Source: Echria macrotheca (taxonomy: Eukaryota; Ascomycota; Sordariomycetes; Sordariales; Schizotheciaceae). Taken from it: a DNA stretch of 64,000 nucleotides. The stretch covers positions 806,001 to 870,000 of the forward strand of contig MU839838.1 in the NCBI GenBank assembly GCA_030411725.1, written 5' to 3'. The notes under the pieces are model-generated. The model did no database searches and was not told the DNA's origin. It was given only the letters and a program-made list of their open reading frames with translations. Shown here piece after piece: positions 41,632-52,482 of the stretch (its first letter is position 1; each line of letters starts with the position of its first letter). The position numbers and the translations under genes are program-made.

Positions 41632-42726
41632 ATGGGCAAGAAGAAATCCCACCAAGTATTCATCCCGGGCTTTACGTGCCTTGGAAAATCCATCTACCTC
41701 CAAGACCCAACCCTCGTTGCCCATACGCCCTACCCACAACCAAAGCCGTTGCCACCCATGAACGAGGGTCGGCCGCCAGAAGTACCGCGAATCCGCCCGC
41801 CCGAACCATCCCGAGCCCGCCGGCCCCACCTCAGCTTCACGGCCTCGTCCAATCCGTTCCCGCTACCGTCCGCGTCCGAAGCCAGCACACACGACACGCC
41901 CGACCTGATCCTACTAACCCCCTGGACCGGCGCCCAGGCCCGCCACATCGCCAAGTACACGCTCTCGTACAACCAACTGTACCCCGGCACACCGATGCTG
42001 ATCATCACAACCACCATCACCGACCTCGCCCTGCGCCGGCTCAAGACGAAGCTCGAAGCCCTAGCCCCGGCCGTGGCCTACCTAACCACATCCCCCAAAT
42101 CCAACATCCTGCTCCACGCCTTCTCCGAGGGCGGCGCACACAAGGCCGTGTGCCTGGCGCGCGCCTACCTAGCAGCTACTGACGGCGCCCGACTCCCCGT
42201 GCGCGCTTTCTTGCTAGACAGCACGCCCGGCACGCCGCGATACACATCCAACGTGGCAGCCTTCAAGCGCTCGCTGCCGCGCCATCCCGTCGCGCGCGCC
42301 CTGGGCTTGCCCGTCGGCGCCTCAGTGCTCGGCGTTCACTGGTTTCTGTTCTCCCTCTTTGTCGGCTACGACAACAACATCATCAGCCAGACGCGGCGAG
42401 CGCTCAACGACGACGCGCTGTGGGAGGACGTGCGCGCGCCGCGGACCTATCTCTTCAGCGAGGGGGACGACCTGATTGACTGGCACGATGTCGAGCGGCA
42501 TGGCAAGGAGACGGCCGAGGCACTGGGGGTCCGGAGTCTGCTGGTCAAGTTCAAGGAGAGCGGGCACTGCGGGCACGCCAGGGGCAACGAGGGTCTGTAT
42601 TGGGGCGCCGTCAGGAGGACGTGGGATTCGAAGACGGAGGCGGTCAGACGGCCGAGCTGGGGGAGCGGTCGTGTTGGGGATTTGGTGTTGAGCTGTGTCT
42701 GTTGCGGCGAGAAGCTCGGCGGGTGA
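41632..42726 (+). CDS. DUF829 / PaxU-like (TMEM53 family) protein
   Basis: Single exon, 364 aa, ATG at 41632. An alpha/beta-hydrolase-like protein of the DUF829 family, which includes TMEM53 and the fungal PaxU proteins encoded in indole-diterpene clusters. Landmarks: DLILLTPWTGAQARHIAKY at the first strand, HAFSEGGAHKA at the nucleophile-elbow position (Ser in SEGG instead of GxSxG), FLLDSTPG, and the C-terminal YLFSEGDDLIDWHDVERH, then FKESGHCGHA supplying the usual Asp and His. Biochemical activity is unproven for the family. A hydrophobic stretch around VLGVHWFLFSLFVG suggests membrane association. No prenyltransferase or terpene cyclase is nearby, so paxilline-type synthesis is not implied. 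Confidence 0.82.
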   Translation: MGKKKSHQVFIPGFTCLGKSIYLQDPTLVAHTPYPQPKPLPPMNEGRPPEVPRIRPPEPSRARRPHLSFTASSNPFPLPSASEASTHDTPDLILLTPWTGAQARHIAKYTLSYNQLYPGTPMLIITTTITDLALRRLKTKLEALAPAVAYLTTSPKSNILLHAFSEGGAHKAVCLARAYLAATDGARLPVRAFLLDSTPGTPRYTSNVAAFKRSLPRHPVARALGLPVGASVLGVHWFLFSLFVGYDNNIISQTRRALNDDALWEDVRAPRTYLFSEGDDLIDWHDVERHGKETAEALGVRSLLVKFKESGHCGHARGNEGLYWGAVRRTWDSKTEAVRRPSWGSGRVGDLVLSCVCCGEKLGG

Positions 42727-43091
42727 AGGGCGCGAAATGGTTGTCGTCTTGTGGAACTGCATCAAATTGGTGGCGTTCGGGGTTCGCATTGGATCCGATG
42801 TCGTTCCTTTTCCCAATATTTTCCTTTCTTTGTCTAAACTGTCACCGGGAGCCGGTCGGATAGTGAGATAATTGTATCATTAATTTTTCTTAAGCGCTCC
42901 GAAGCGCCGCTCGTACCCATGATCCCCGATGTTGGACACAGTCCCGCACGCGCCGTAACGACAAACCCCCTTACACCAAACCAATCCATTTGCAAGACGC
43001 CCGCCCGCCTTCTCGTAACTCATATGCTTTACCCGATCCAGCTCCTAGACGTTGAAAGATTTCGATGGTCGTACCTGACGGCTCGACGGGT
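42727..43091. other. Convergent intergenic region
   Basis: About 365 bp between the 3' ends of the PaxU-like and single-TM genes. No feature seen. Confidence 0.45.
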
Positions 43092-43643
43092 TTAGGCCTT
43101 GACTGTTTTGGGTGGATTCAGTCCGTCGACTGACCGCACGGACATCGCATCGTCAGCAAACGGATTCGGGTTCAGGTTGCGGTTTGAAGTCGGGGCGAGA
43201 CCTGGACGGGGGAGATCATCAAACGATAACCTCTGCTCTCCTTGGGGTTTCTTTGGCCGCGACCCGGGTTGGTCATCTAACCCGTAGTCCGACATCTGGA
43301 ACTGATCCTCCACATCTTCCCGTTGGTCGCGCTTCTTCTTCTTGAGGTGGAAAAAGACTAAAACGCAGAGCGTGCCGACCAGCAAGAGGCCGCTTTGCGC
43401 AAACGGACAGGTCAGCGAACCCGGTCCGAGAGAACCAAGGTAACAACAGACTTACAGAATAACGCCCACGATGATCCATGTGGTCTGTTGCGTCGACGCG
43501 CGCGGTTTTTCGCAGAGGTCTACACCTTCCTGAGGGTGGCAATCGTCTACCCGCGCGAGGAGCTGCCTCACGGCGTCCGCTGCCCGTGCCAAGTGGTGAG
43601 CCAGAGGCCGAGGGCCGTCCCGCAAGTTTAACCGTGAAACCAT
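43092..43643 (-). CDS. Single-pass membrane protein of an uncharacterised fungal family
   Basis: Exons 43643-43456 and 43392-43092 give 162 aa. The intron (63 nt, GTAAGT...CAAAG) splits the TM segment and joins IIVGVIL to GLLLVGTLCV. The short luminal part has two Cys (DDCHPQEGVDLCEKP), then a TM helix of about 24 residues (TTWIIVGVIL... VLVFFH), then a basic stop-transfer stretch LKKKKRDQREDVEDQF and QMSDYGLDD. This layout, with a Cys-x8-CEKP-type motif before the TM and QMSDYG after it, recurs in small fungal membrane proteins of unknown function. The N-terminus has no separate signal peptide; an upstream exon cannot be ruled out. Confidence 0.68.
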
Positions 43644-45231
43644 CGCGCTGGCGCTCGAATTGACACCGAAAATAATGTTCGTGCTTCGCCGATCGTGGAG
43701 TGCGTTCGGATACCGGGTGCGATCCGTTAGCTGCGTGAATGGCTTGGCGTGGCGCGTCGCGCTGCAGGCGGAAATGCGATGGGGGAGTTCGATTGTGCAG
43801 TCGGCTGCGTGCGTCGCGGGGCACGGTCGTCGTTCAATTGCTGGTAGCGTTATAATTCACTCGATGCCCATTCCTCGTGCCAAGTTGAGGTGTCGGAAAA
43901 GGTCCAAAGCGCAGCGCTGCCAGCAAGTCCCGACCCGTGAGATTTTATCCGATTGACAAACGGCCAGAGAAGGGGAACGAAGCGACAAAATCCTGGCCGG
44001 GACTCAACTCCTTGAAATCAATCCAGGTGACGTATAGTGAAAAGCTGGCGCAGTGCCCACTTGCAGTGTTAAGGGATAATTGCTAAATTATGCGGGCAGT
44101 CCTTGATTGGCCGCTCGGCCGGACCCACGAGACCAAACAGGGCAAACGCGCAATGCTTTCAACGACGTCGATTGGCGGAGTCTGCTCCGCCCTGTTTGAG
44201 GGTTCTTGCTCGGTTTCAAGCAAATCCAAGGATCCATGAGATGTCGTGCCAAGAAATTTACTTGGCCAGCGATTGAAGCGTCATGAACGAATCACCAGTT
44301 CATATCGCAAGGACGGTTTCCCCGAGATTGAAATCAATACCGGCCGGGTGGCGCACAGAGGACCCTGAGCCGCAATTCTAGTGCCCCATATCTCTAAAAA
44401 CCAACTCTTCGCCGATATCGTAGATCGTCGGATCTCCCCGCCGCGGGGTTTTCTAGAAGTGCTGCATCGAGGACTTTGACAACCGTCGCACTAGCTCGAC
44501 TGCAGGAACTAACTGGCCATAATACTAGCGCACAGCGGCTGTCACTCGGGCGTAGAACCACCGTGGTGGAACTTGTCAGGCGCGTAGTCAGTCAAGTGTT
44601 TCGCACAGCGTGCCCTGTAACTCTCCGTCGGCATCCGATTCTCGTTACAAGAGTCGCTTTGTAAAACGGACATTTTGTGTACTGTAACTGTTTATATACT
44701 TTTAAAGCTCGTCGCGCCGACTGCGGCGCGTACCCCTCTTGATTGTTGCCCGAGCCGTTATACGCCATTGCTGTAAATCTTCACTGTTGTGACATTGTGA
44801 GTCGTTGGTGTTCAGAATGTCGATGAGTTCCGGGGCATCCCTTCCTTACCAGCTCCTTAACTGAGGTTCGCGACGGACTGTGGGAACTGCTACCCTGGGA
44901 GATCCACCTCCGACTGCGTATTTGAGGTCACATAAGCCGTCAAAGTAGCACAGCTTCTCGAGGCAACTGTTGAACAACATCTTCGTCCAATTCGTTCCCC
45001 AAAAGGGAAAGCTTATCGATAGGCTTCTGCCGAGGGGAATCAACAGTGGTGGGTGGCCCGTGCATCGCCGCGCCAACGATAACCAAATTTCCAACCCGTG
45101 TTTTTCCTTGCAGCTCAGCAATTGACGGCCGCAAATCTCGCACTTTCGCGATCGGCCTATTGGACGGCAAGCTCGTCGCGTTTCTAGGAACAGTACCACA
45201 GGACAACCGTGAGACGGTACCGGTGTCCACG
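43644..45231. other. Intergenic, boundary of accessory and core halves
   Basis: About 1.6 kb without a supported gene. Downstream of this point genes are conserved and closely spaced. The last 300 bp hold the promoter of the CBS/PB1 gene, including a run of possible alternative ATGs. Confidence 0.45.
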
Positions 45232-47382
45232 ATGTCGGCCAACCCGGGCACCATGCGAGGCACTCCCGGCCGTGGACAAGGTCGGGGCGCCATCCCCTTC
45301 ACCAACAGCCCGTCCACCTCGGCCATTCCCCGACCAGTCCTCGACAACAACCACCCTGCGCCCGCCAGCGAAACCGGCGCTTCTTCCTCCATGAGCGCCA
45401 GCAGACAGAAGCAGTCCAAGCGGGACGAGGTACGTCTGGCTATTTAGGTGTTGGCAATCATTGACTCACAAAACCGCCAGGCCATCCGCCGCAAGATGGA
45501 GAGCGATCTCAACAAGAAGAAGCACCACCTGACGAGCCGTGCCCGGCAATCGCGAAAGGCACCCCCGGGTACCGTCCTGGCTCTCAAGCCGAGTCCTGCG
45601 CTCCAAATAAAACCGGCCACCACCGTAGCCGAGGCTGCCCAGCTCATGGCGGCCAAGCGCGAGGACTGTGTTCTGGTCACCGACGATGACGATCGAATTG
45701 CAGGAATTTTCACCGCAAAGGACTTGGCGTTCCGGGTGGTAGGAGCCGGGCTCAAGCCGAACAACGTGACCATCGCCGAGATCATGACCAAGAATCCGCT
45801 GTGCGCCAGAACCGACACGAGCGCCACAGATGCCCTCGACTTGATGGTCCGCAAGGGTTTCCGACATCTCCCTGTCATGGACGAGAACCAGGATATCTCG
45901 GGCATTCTCGATATTACGAAGTGCTTCTACGATGCCATGGAGAAGCTCGAGAGAGCCTACGCTTCATCCCGACGACTCTATGATGCTCTCGAGGGCGTGC
46001 AGTCAGAGCTCGGCACCAGCCAGCCGCAGCAGATCATTCAGTACGTCGAGGCTCTGCGGTCCAAGATGTCGGGTCCGACTCTCGAATCGGTTCTCAACGG
46101 CATGCCCCCGACGACAGTCAGTGTCCGGACGTCGGTCAAGGAGGCGGCCCACTTGATGAAGGAGAACCACACGACGGCTGTCTTGGTCCAGGACCAGGGA
46201 GCCATTACTGGCATCTTTACCAGCAAGGATGTCGTACTCCGCGTTATTGCTCCTGGTCTCGACCCTGCAACCTGCAGTGTTGTCCGAGTCATGACTCCCC
46301 ATCCCGATTTTGCGCCCATGGATATGAGCATTCAAGCTGCTCTGCGCAAGATGCATGGTAAGTTAAACTGGATTTTGTGCACGGACATTATGTTAACCAT
46401 ATCAGATGGCCACTACCTCAACCTTCCTGTGATGAACGAGACCGGCGAGATTGTGGGCATGGTCGATGTCTTGAAGCTTACGTACGCCACACTCGAGCAG
46501 ATCAACACGATGGGTAACGGCGACAGTGAAGGGCCGGCGTGGAATAAGTTCTGGCTCTCGCTAGACCACGAAACCGAGTCTATGGTTTCGGGAGATGGCT
46601 CCCATCATCATACCCATCCTGGACCGCGATCCCTCATGTCGCCCGATATCTCTCGTGGTGAACGAGTGGTCACGGACAGCGTTGCGCCGGGTGACTCGGC
46701 GAGCCATGCCGGCGCCGAGTCCCCGCCTCATAGCGCCGTGGGAACCACGCCCGAGATTCCGCCCAGCGAGGTGCCATTCCCCTTCAAGTTCAAAGCCCCC
46801 AGTGGCCGCGTGCACCGCCTCCAGGTGACGGCTAGCCATGGTATGGCTGAATTTGTGGCCAGCGTCAGTGCCAAACTCGGCGCCGAAGTCGAGATCATTG
46901 GCGGGGCACCGACTGTCGAGGATGGCAAGCTCACTGGTGGATTTGCGCTTAGCTACCTGGATGACGAAGGCGACTCCGTTTCTATCACTACAGACCAGGA
47001 CCTTCTGGAAGCCATCCTTCTCGCTCGCCATGGCCGCCGCGAGAAGGTTGACTTGTTTGTTCACGACCCCAAGGAGCCTCCCGTTGCGCCGACGCCACCA
47101 GTGATCGTAGAACCGGTTGTTCTCCCCACGCCGCCTGCCTCGTCGGTTATTCGGGAGCGGAGAAGAGCTGTTGACGAAGATGAGGAGGAGGGCGCTGATG
47201 CTGAGGATGACGAGGATGTGTCTCCTGTTCGTCGCAGCAAGACACGTACCCGCACTGTTCCTCAGCAGCCGGACCAGATCATTGCGGGCGTCCCTAACGA
47301 ACTGCTTCTTCCGGGTGCCATAGTCACCCTTGCAGTTGTTATTGCAGGCGTTTTCACCATGTCCAGAATGTCCTCCAGGTAA
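45232..47382 (+). CDS. CBS and PB1 domain protein
   Basis: Three exons: 45232-45429, 45481-46357, 46406-47382; 683 aa. Four CBS motifs form two Bateman modules: EAAQLMAAKREDCVLV, MTKNPLCARTDTSATDAL, HLMKENHTTAVLV and MTPHPDFAPMDMS with HYLNLPVMNE. Such modules bind adenine nucleotides and sense energy state. A PB1 domain follows at about 490-575 (FPFKFKAPSGRVHRLQV, YLDDEGDSVSI), then a single C-terminal TM helix (LLLPGAIVTLAVVIAGVF), making it a tail-anchored protein. The architecture matches a conserved ascomycete family that includes fission yeast Mug70. Intron 2 is 48 nt, a multiple of three with no in-frame stop, so retention would add 16 residues. Start: the ATG at 45232 is used; 45253 is an alternative. 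Confidence 0.88.
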
Positions 47383-48023
47383 AAGGGTTGCCGCTGTCGT
47401 GGAGAGTCGCGATCTGCTGCTCAGGGGAGTGAGGGGAGATGTAAAGAGAGAGGAAAGGAGAGCGAGCATGGGCTCATGCTCGCCCCTAAGGCGGGATGAC
47501 TGGGAAAGGAGAGGAGAGGAACGAAGCAGATTCGTTGCCATACCAGTCTTTGGGGACTGTGTTGGTTTGGGTTTCCTTGGGTGATTGTAGATTTCGTGTA
47601 CCAAGCTGACGCCCTGCCTGTATCACCGACTTGAGCCATATTATAGAACTCACTAATATCACTGGCTTGCCTTGTTTTCGGGATTGTTGTCTGTAAGCAA
47701 TCGTGTCTGGTGGTGATCATGGAATGTGACCAGAAGGATCCCCGGATGAAATAGGCATGGGAGTGTCCTATCGAGCTTTCTATAATGATGTTTGGTTGCA
47801 TATCTCGACCGTCCCAGATGTCGCAACTCACTCGAGGACTCGAGAGTCGAGACTCGTTGCGACCGGTTCAGGGGTGAGTTGATGTGGGGCAGATGGTTGC
47901 TACAAAATAATGTCGCGCAACCCGGCGCGCACGGTCCTCAATTGGAGGAGCTCGGGTCCAAAAAAGTTGATCGTCCATGCATTCGACCACCATGAACATG
48001 GCCGACAGAGCAACATTTCCACA
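47383..48023. other. Intergenic, 3' of CBS gene and promoter of uS2m
   Basis: About 640 bp, no gene. An inverted ACTCGAGGACTCGAGAGTCGAG-like cluster lies near 47830-47852. The uS2m leader begins in the final 100 bp. Confidence 0.45.
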
Positions 48024-49270
48024 ATGATTATACGGAACCTTGCGGTCCGGCATGGCAAGTAGCCTGCGATGCTTTCAATTGATGCCTGCTAATAATCCCG
48101 GTGACAGGCCGGCAAACACTCGCCGCGCCGGCGTCGCGATCGAGTCTGCGAGCGCTCTGGACCCAAACCTCGTCCCCGACAACCGCCGTGGCCGAGGACG
48201 CCGAGGATACGTCTGCCGCGAGCACTTTGATGGCGTGGTCCAAGAAGAGAAGCGAAGAGGAGGCGATCCAGGCTGAGCTCAAGATGATACCCATCCAACA
48301 CAAGACGTATCGCCACATTGCGAAGAACACCAAGGGCATCGGCTCCGTTATTCGCGACCACTATGACCCAAGCAGTCTGGTGAAGGATCCGCCGGCAAAC
48401 GCAACGCTCGAGATGCTCATGGCCGCTCAGGCGCACATGGGACACAACACGTCGACCTGGAACCCGGCCAACGCGAGGTACATCTACGGTGTGCGCGAGG
48501 GCATTCACATTATAAGCCTGGAGACCATTGCGGCCCACTTGCGTCGTGCAGCGAGGGTGGTCGAGGAGGTTGCCTACCGTGGTGGTGTTATCTTGTTTGT
48601 CGGTACACGGAAAGGCCAGAAGCCAATTGTGGTGCGCGCTGCCGAGCTCGCCGGCGCCTGCCACTTGTTTACCAGGTGGATTCCGGGTTCCATCACCAAC
48701 AGAGACCAGATTCTGAGGTCGATGCCGATGCGGATGGTGGACGAGTTGGACCGCGAGATCCCAGGTTTCAACGAGCACATCCAGGAGCGAAGACCGATTG
48801 TGCCCGACCTGGTGATTTGCCTGAACCCCATTGAGAACAAGACCCTCCTCTACGAGTGTGGTCTGGCCAACATCCCGACCATTGGTGTCATTGATACCGA
48901 TGCCGACCCGACATGGGTGACCTATCAAATCCCGGCCAACGACGACAGGTAAGATATTCATCGAATGACGAGAATCCGGTCCAATTTCGGGTAACTAACC
49001 GCTGGATATAGTCTACGATCCATTGCGCTCATAACGGGCGTCCTTGGCAGAGCAGGAGAGAGGGGGCAGACGCGACGGAAGGCGGATGCGGCCAACGGGA
49101 TTCGCACATGGGAACCGGCCAGGGAGGTTGTCAAATTCATCGAGAAGGATTACCGAAGGAAGAACGAGGCAAAGAATGACGCCGAGGAGGCGATGGAGCA
49201 GGAGCAACCGTCAGAGGACGAGGACCTGGCTAACCAAGCTTTGCGGGAACTCCTGCAACGCCCCCTCTGA
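48024..49270 (+). CDS. mrp4: Mitochondrial small-subunit ribosomal protein uS2m
   Basis: Component of the mitochondrial ribosome small subunit (bacterial S2 / yeast Mrp4 family). Three exons: 48024-48054, 48108-48948, 49012-49270; 376 aa. Intron 1 has a non-canonical GC donor (GCAAGT) with a CTAAT branch site and CAG acceptor. It is the only solution found that gives an ATG and the right frame, since the frame of exon 2 meets a stop at 48080 and no GT donor has the right phase. The 10-residue first exon plus exon 2 give a basic mitochondrial presequence (MIIRNLAVRHGRQTLAAPAS). S2 landmarks: HMGHNTSTWNP, YGVREGIHIISLE, ILFVGTRKGQ, RWIPGSITN, PTIGVIDTDADP. Confidence 0.92.
48055..48107 (+). other. 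GC-AG intron in uS2m gene
   Basis: A 53-nt intron starting GCAAGT and ending GACAG, with CTAAT 14 nt before the acceptor. The donor otherwise follows the consensus perfectly, as known GC-AG introns do. Confidence 0.8.
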
Positions 49271-50139
49271 ACGCAGACTTGTATCATACAAAGCCGGTTG
49301 CCACGATAGAGCTGTTTCCAATAATGTAACAATAGAAAGTGCAGACGGCCCGGGAGGCTCGGGGCAGCCCGTCTTATGCTCGGGTTAGGGACTTTGATTG
49401 CCGCTCTCTTGCCACACCAGCCGCAGCACAATTGTGGTCTGTACTCGATTCTCGTTTCCGAGTTGTAACCCAGTCTCCAGATCCATCTTCACTTTCATTG
49501 CAGTTTTGCAGTATTGCGTTGGCCATCTTTTGGAATCATTGCGCGTCCAAAATTGTTAGTGTGCGTTTAGCTCGGTTGGGGCGCCTGATTAGCCGCGGTC
49601 GGGAGAGCCGGACTCAAATCTTCGCGTCTTGCGAATTTCCCCTCATCGGCACAAATCATCACCACGAACATTTCAGCACAGCTCCCGCAGCAGCGCACCA
49701 CGCATTCCGCCAGGCACCCTGTTCGTCGGGTATCACGTCACAGGTCATTGGTCGTCCTGATTGGTGGTGTTGTTGGGCCAGCGACTGCCAAAAGAAGGTA
49801 CGAAGGTGCGAAACTGGCCAACCCGTCCAACCGACGTCGTCGTCCAAAGTTGGGTTGCCGGTCCATCAGTCCGTCCACACTTCGCCTTTCCTCGAGATCC
49901 CAGGAGGCAGGAGGCTGGCAAGGTTCCCTGTCTCTAAGATCTCAGTGCAAGGCACGATGTGATCCTGGAGGCTTTGCTGGACAATGGCGTCACCACCACC
50001 AACCCCAGAATAGACAAAGCGACTGTAAAATATTGAAGCTAACGAGAGAAAATGCAGGAGACATCTCTCGGGTCTCTATCGTATTGGCAGTAAGGGTCGC
50101 CCAAATTGCAAGTCTCGTCGCCGAGACGAAGCCGCCAAG
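49271..50139. other. Intergenic, Spt10 promoter
   Basis: About 870 bp. A tRNA-like string (TAGCTCGGTTGGGG ... GGACTCAAATC, about 49568-49622) was examined and rejected. No other feature. Confidence 0.45.
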
Positions 50140-52482
50140 ATGCCGGCCATGCTGGACGACCCGGCGACGCCGACCATCTACCGTGTCTCGGGAGAACCCC
50201 CCTATCCGGATCCCTCTCATCCATCGTATCCGGCAAACATCACTCCACGCCATGTGACTCTCCGGGACAGACAAACGGTGGCTACTGTCATCCCCTTTGC
50301 ATCGCGGGACCAGGTCCCGGAGTCCCTGCTCCGCTACCTCAGCGACCAGTTCAACAAGGAAATTGAGGGCGGCGATACGTATCCCATGATGGACACCATG
50401 CCGTTTGACAAGTTTGCCGCCTACTGGTTCCAGAACTTTGCCGGCATCATGCTCCTGGGCAGCATCGAGCGTGCCGAGGACATTGTCGATGGCAAGGACT
50501 GGTCCAAGGAGTGCCTGGGCACCTTTTATATCAAGCCCAACTACCCCGGGCGCAGCAGCCATATCTGCAACGCCGGCTTCATCGTGACCGACGCCTCACG
50601 TAACCGCGGCGTCGGTCGCTTGATGGGCGAGACGTACCTCGAGTGGGCACCCAAGCTCGGATACAAGTACTCGGTCTTCAACCTTGTCTATGACACCAAC
50701 GTTGCGTCATGCAAGATCTGGGACGCTCTCGGCTTTAAGCGCATCGGGCGCGTCAAGGGCGCCGGCAATCTCAAGAGCCACCCGGACCGGCTGGTGGACG
50801 CCATCATCTTTGGCCGCGACCTGGGCGACGGGGCCGGCGGCGCAGGCAACGAGGAACTTGTGAGTGAAGAACGTTTCGACAAGATCAAGTTCTACCTCAA
50901 GTATGGCCGCTACCCGAACGGAGCTGACCGCGCCGAGAAAAGCAGACTGCGTAGCGCCGCCATGCACTACAAGCTGCTTGATGGGGACGTTCTCATGCTC
51001 AAGGATAAGGAGGTCATCTCGGATCCCCAGCGACAGTACGAGATCGCTCGCCAGGTGCACAACCACAGTCACGCCGGCATCAACAAGTCAACTGCCACCA
51101 TTGCCGAGCATTACCACTGGAGTCGCATCAAGGAGACGGTATCGGATGTAATTAGGAACTGTTATGAATGCAAAGAACTGGGCAAGGCTTCGTCCTCCCA
51201 AGCTCAGCAGCCAGCTTCAACAGGTGCAAATAATGGGCTGAAGCGACCACATCCGGACGCCTCTGCCGGTGCTCCCGGCTCCAAACGGACCTCACCAAGT
51301 CCATCTGGGACCAGTCATCTGACGGACACGACGAGCCCTGGGCCGCCAAGGCCGCAGCTATCCTCCCTGCCAGATCCGTCGCGTTTGAGCCCATTCAGCC
51401 TCCCATCTCATCACACGTTCACTGAGCCGGATGATGGTATCCCACTGATAGGTCATCCAAATCATGCATTACAAAGAGCGGCAGACAGCTCCATAGCACC
51501 ACATCAGGGTACGATCAACCCTCAAACACACAATCCGATGCTTGATGCACCCCACGGGCCACTTCACCCGCCGCCTCATCATCACCACCATCACCACGGG
51601 GCAGGATCTCACCCTCCAGTGCCTCTACCGCCTCTGACTGATCCTCACTCCGTATCTGTGTCTGTCCCGGTTCCTGTATCCGTCTACCAACCCATCGACC
51701 CTCAGATCATAAGCCAACCGTCCGGGACCAGCGATCCACACACGCACACCCACGCCGGCTTGCACTCCCACCACCATCATCATCACCACTACCCATCCTT
51801 TGACGACCACGCCCCTCCGCATCACCACCATCAACACGATCCTGTAGCTGACGCCGACACGGACACCTTCCAAGCCTTGTTGAACGCAGGAGGCGACGAC
51901 ATTGTCGACGTCGGAGTAGATGACGGCGTCGGTGCTGGCCTCGGCGTAGGCGTAGTCAACGGCCCGGGACAGGGAGGAAGTCACCACGTGCACGACCATC
52001 ACCACCACCACCACCCCGGCTCACACGACGCACACCGCCAGCGGACGCAGGAGGAGGACGAGGCGGAACGGGCCGCCGTCGATCGAGACATGGAGATGCT
52101 GATTGAGCAGCCGCAGGATGATGAGGATGATGTTGTCGTCCCGCCTTCGCTTCCTTCTCTTACATCTGTTCTGTCGCCAGGTATAACCACACAGTCATCC
52201 ACCATTCCGTCAATATCGGTGGGGAGGGACGCTCACCAAATTGGTGAGGGGACGCTTTTATCGCCCGTGGGCATCAACACAGGCGGTTCAAATACAGGTG
52301 CAAACACAACTGGAAACGCGACAACAACGGGAGGAGGAAGGACCAGCGGCGCAGGTGGAAAGATGGACGTCAGCCATCTTCTCTCGGCTCACGACGACGA
52401 CGATGACCACCAGGGGAAGGATGATAAAAGTAGGGATAGGATGATGTATGATGTCGGGTATGACGGGGCCGCTGGTTCGTAG
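50140..52482 (+). CDS. spt10: Spt10-like GNAT acetyltransferase with integrase-type zinc finger
   Basis: Chromatin and transcription regulator. Single exon, 780 aa, ATG at 50140 (a second Met at codon 4). The GNAT domain is at about 35-230 with the acetyl-CoA loop NRGVGRLMG (155-163) and the strand KYSVFNLVYDTN. An HHCC zinc finger follows at 307-344 (HNHSHAGINK ... NCYEC), the same fold as the retroviral and Ty integrase zinc-binding domain. Yeast Spt10 has this exact pairing and binds histone gene promoters. The C-terminal 430 residues are disordered, with several histidine tracts (HHHHHHH) and acidic runs, plus the acidic end DDDDDHQGKDDK. This tail is longer than in yeast and could bind metal or drive condensation, which is inference. 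Confidence 0.85.
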   Translation: MPAMLDDPATPTIYRVSGEPPYPDPSHPSYPANITPRHVTLRDRQTVATVIPFASRDQVPESLLRYLSDQFNKEIEGGDTYPMMDTMPFDKFAAYWFQNFAGIMLLGSIERAEDIVDGKDWSKECLGTFYIKPNYPGRSSHICNAGFIVTDASRNRGVGRLMGETYLEWAPKLGYKYSVFNLVYDTNVASCKIWDALGFKRIGRVKGAGNLKSHPDRLVDAIIFGRDLGDGAGGAGNEELVSEERFDKIKFYLKYGRYPNGADRAEKSRLRSAAMHYKLLDGDVLMLKDKEVISDPQRQYEIARQVHNHSHAGINKSTATIAEHYHWSRIKETVSDVIRNCYECKELGKASSSQAQQPASTGANNGLKRPHPDASAGAPGSKRTSPSPSGTSHLTDTTSPGPPRPQLSSLPDPSRLSPFSLPSHHTFTEPDDGIPLIGHPNHALQRAADSSIAPHQGTINPQTHNPMLDAPHGPLHPPPHHHHHHHGAGSHPPVPLPPLTDPHSVSVSVPVPVSVYQPIDPQIISQPSGTSDPHTHTHAGLHSHHHHHHHYPSFDDHAPPHHHHQHDPVADADTDTFQALLNAGGDDIVDVGVDDGVGAGLGVGVVNGPGQGGSHHVHDHHHHHHPGSHDAHRQRTQEEDEAERAAVDRDMEMLIEQPQDDEDDVVVPPSLPSLTSVLSPGITTQSSTIPSISVGRDAHQIGEGTLLSPVGINTGGSNTGANTTGNATTTGGGRTSGAGGKMDVSHLLSAHDDDDDHQGKDDKSRDRMMYDVGYDGAAGS

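Noticed and set aside
41632..42726. Evidence for an indole-diterpene cluster from the PaxU-like gene
   Set aside because: DUF829 proteins are widespread, and no GGPP synthase, prenyltransferase, cyclase or P450 lies nearby.
48101..48952. uS2m gene as a single exon starting at 48101
   Set aside because: The codon there is GTG inside the acceptor region (GTGACAG). Splicing to the upstream ATG through the GC-AG intron gives a proper presequence.
49560..49640. tRNA-like sequence with box A (TAGCTCGGTTGGGG) and box B-like (GGACTCAAATC) strings
   Set aside because: The T stem, D stem and acceptor stem do not pair and no plausible anticodon arm forms. It is at best a very decayed tRNA.
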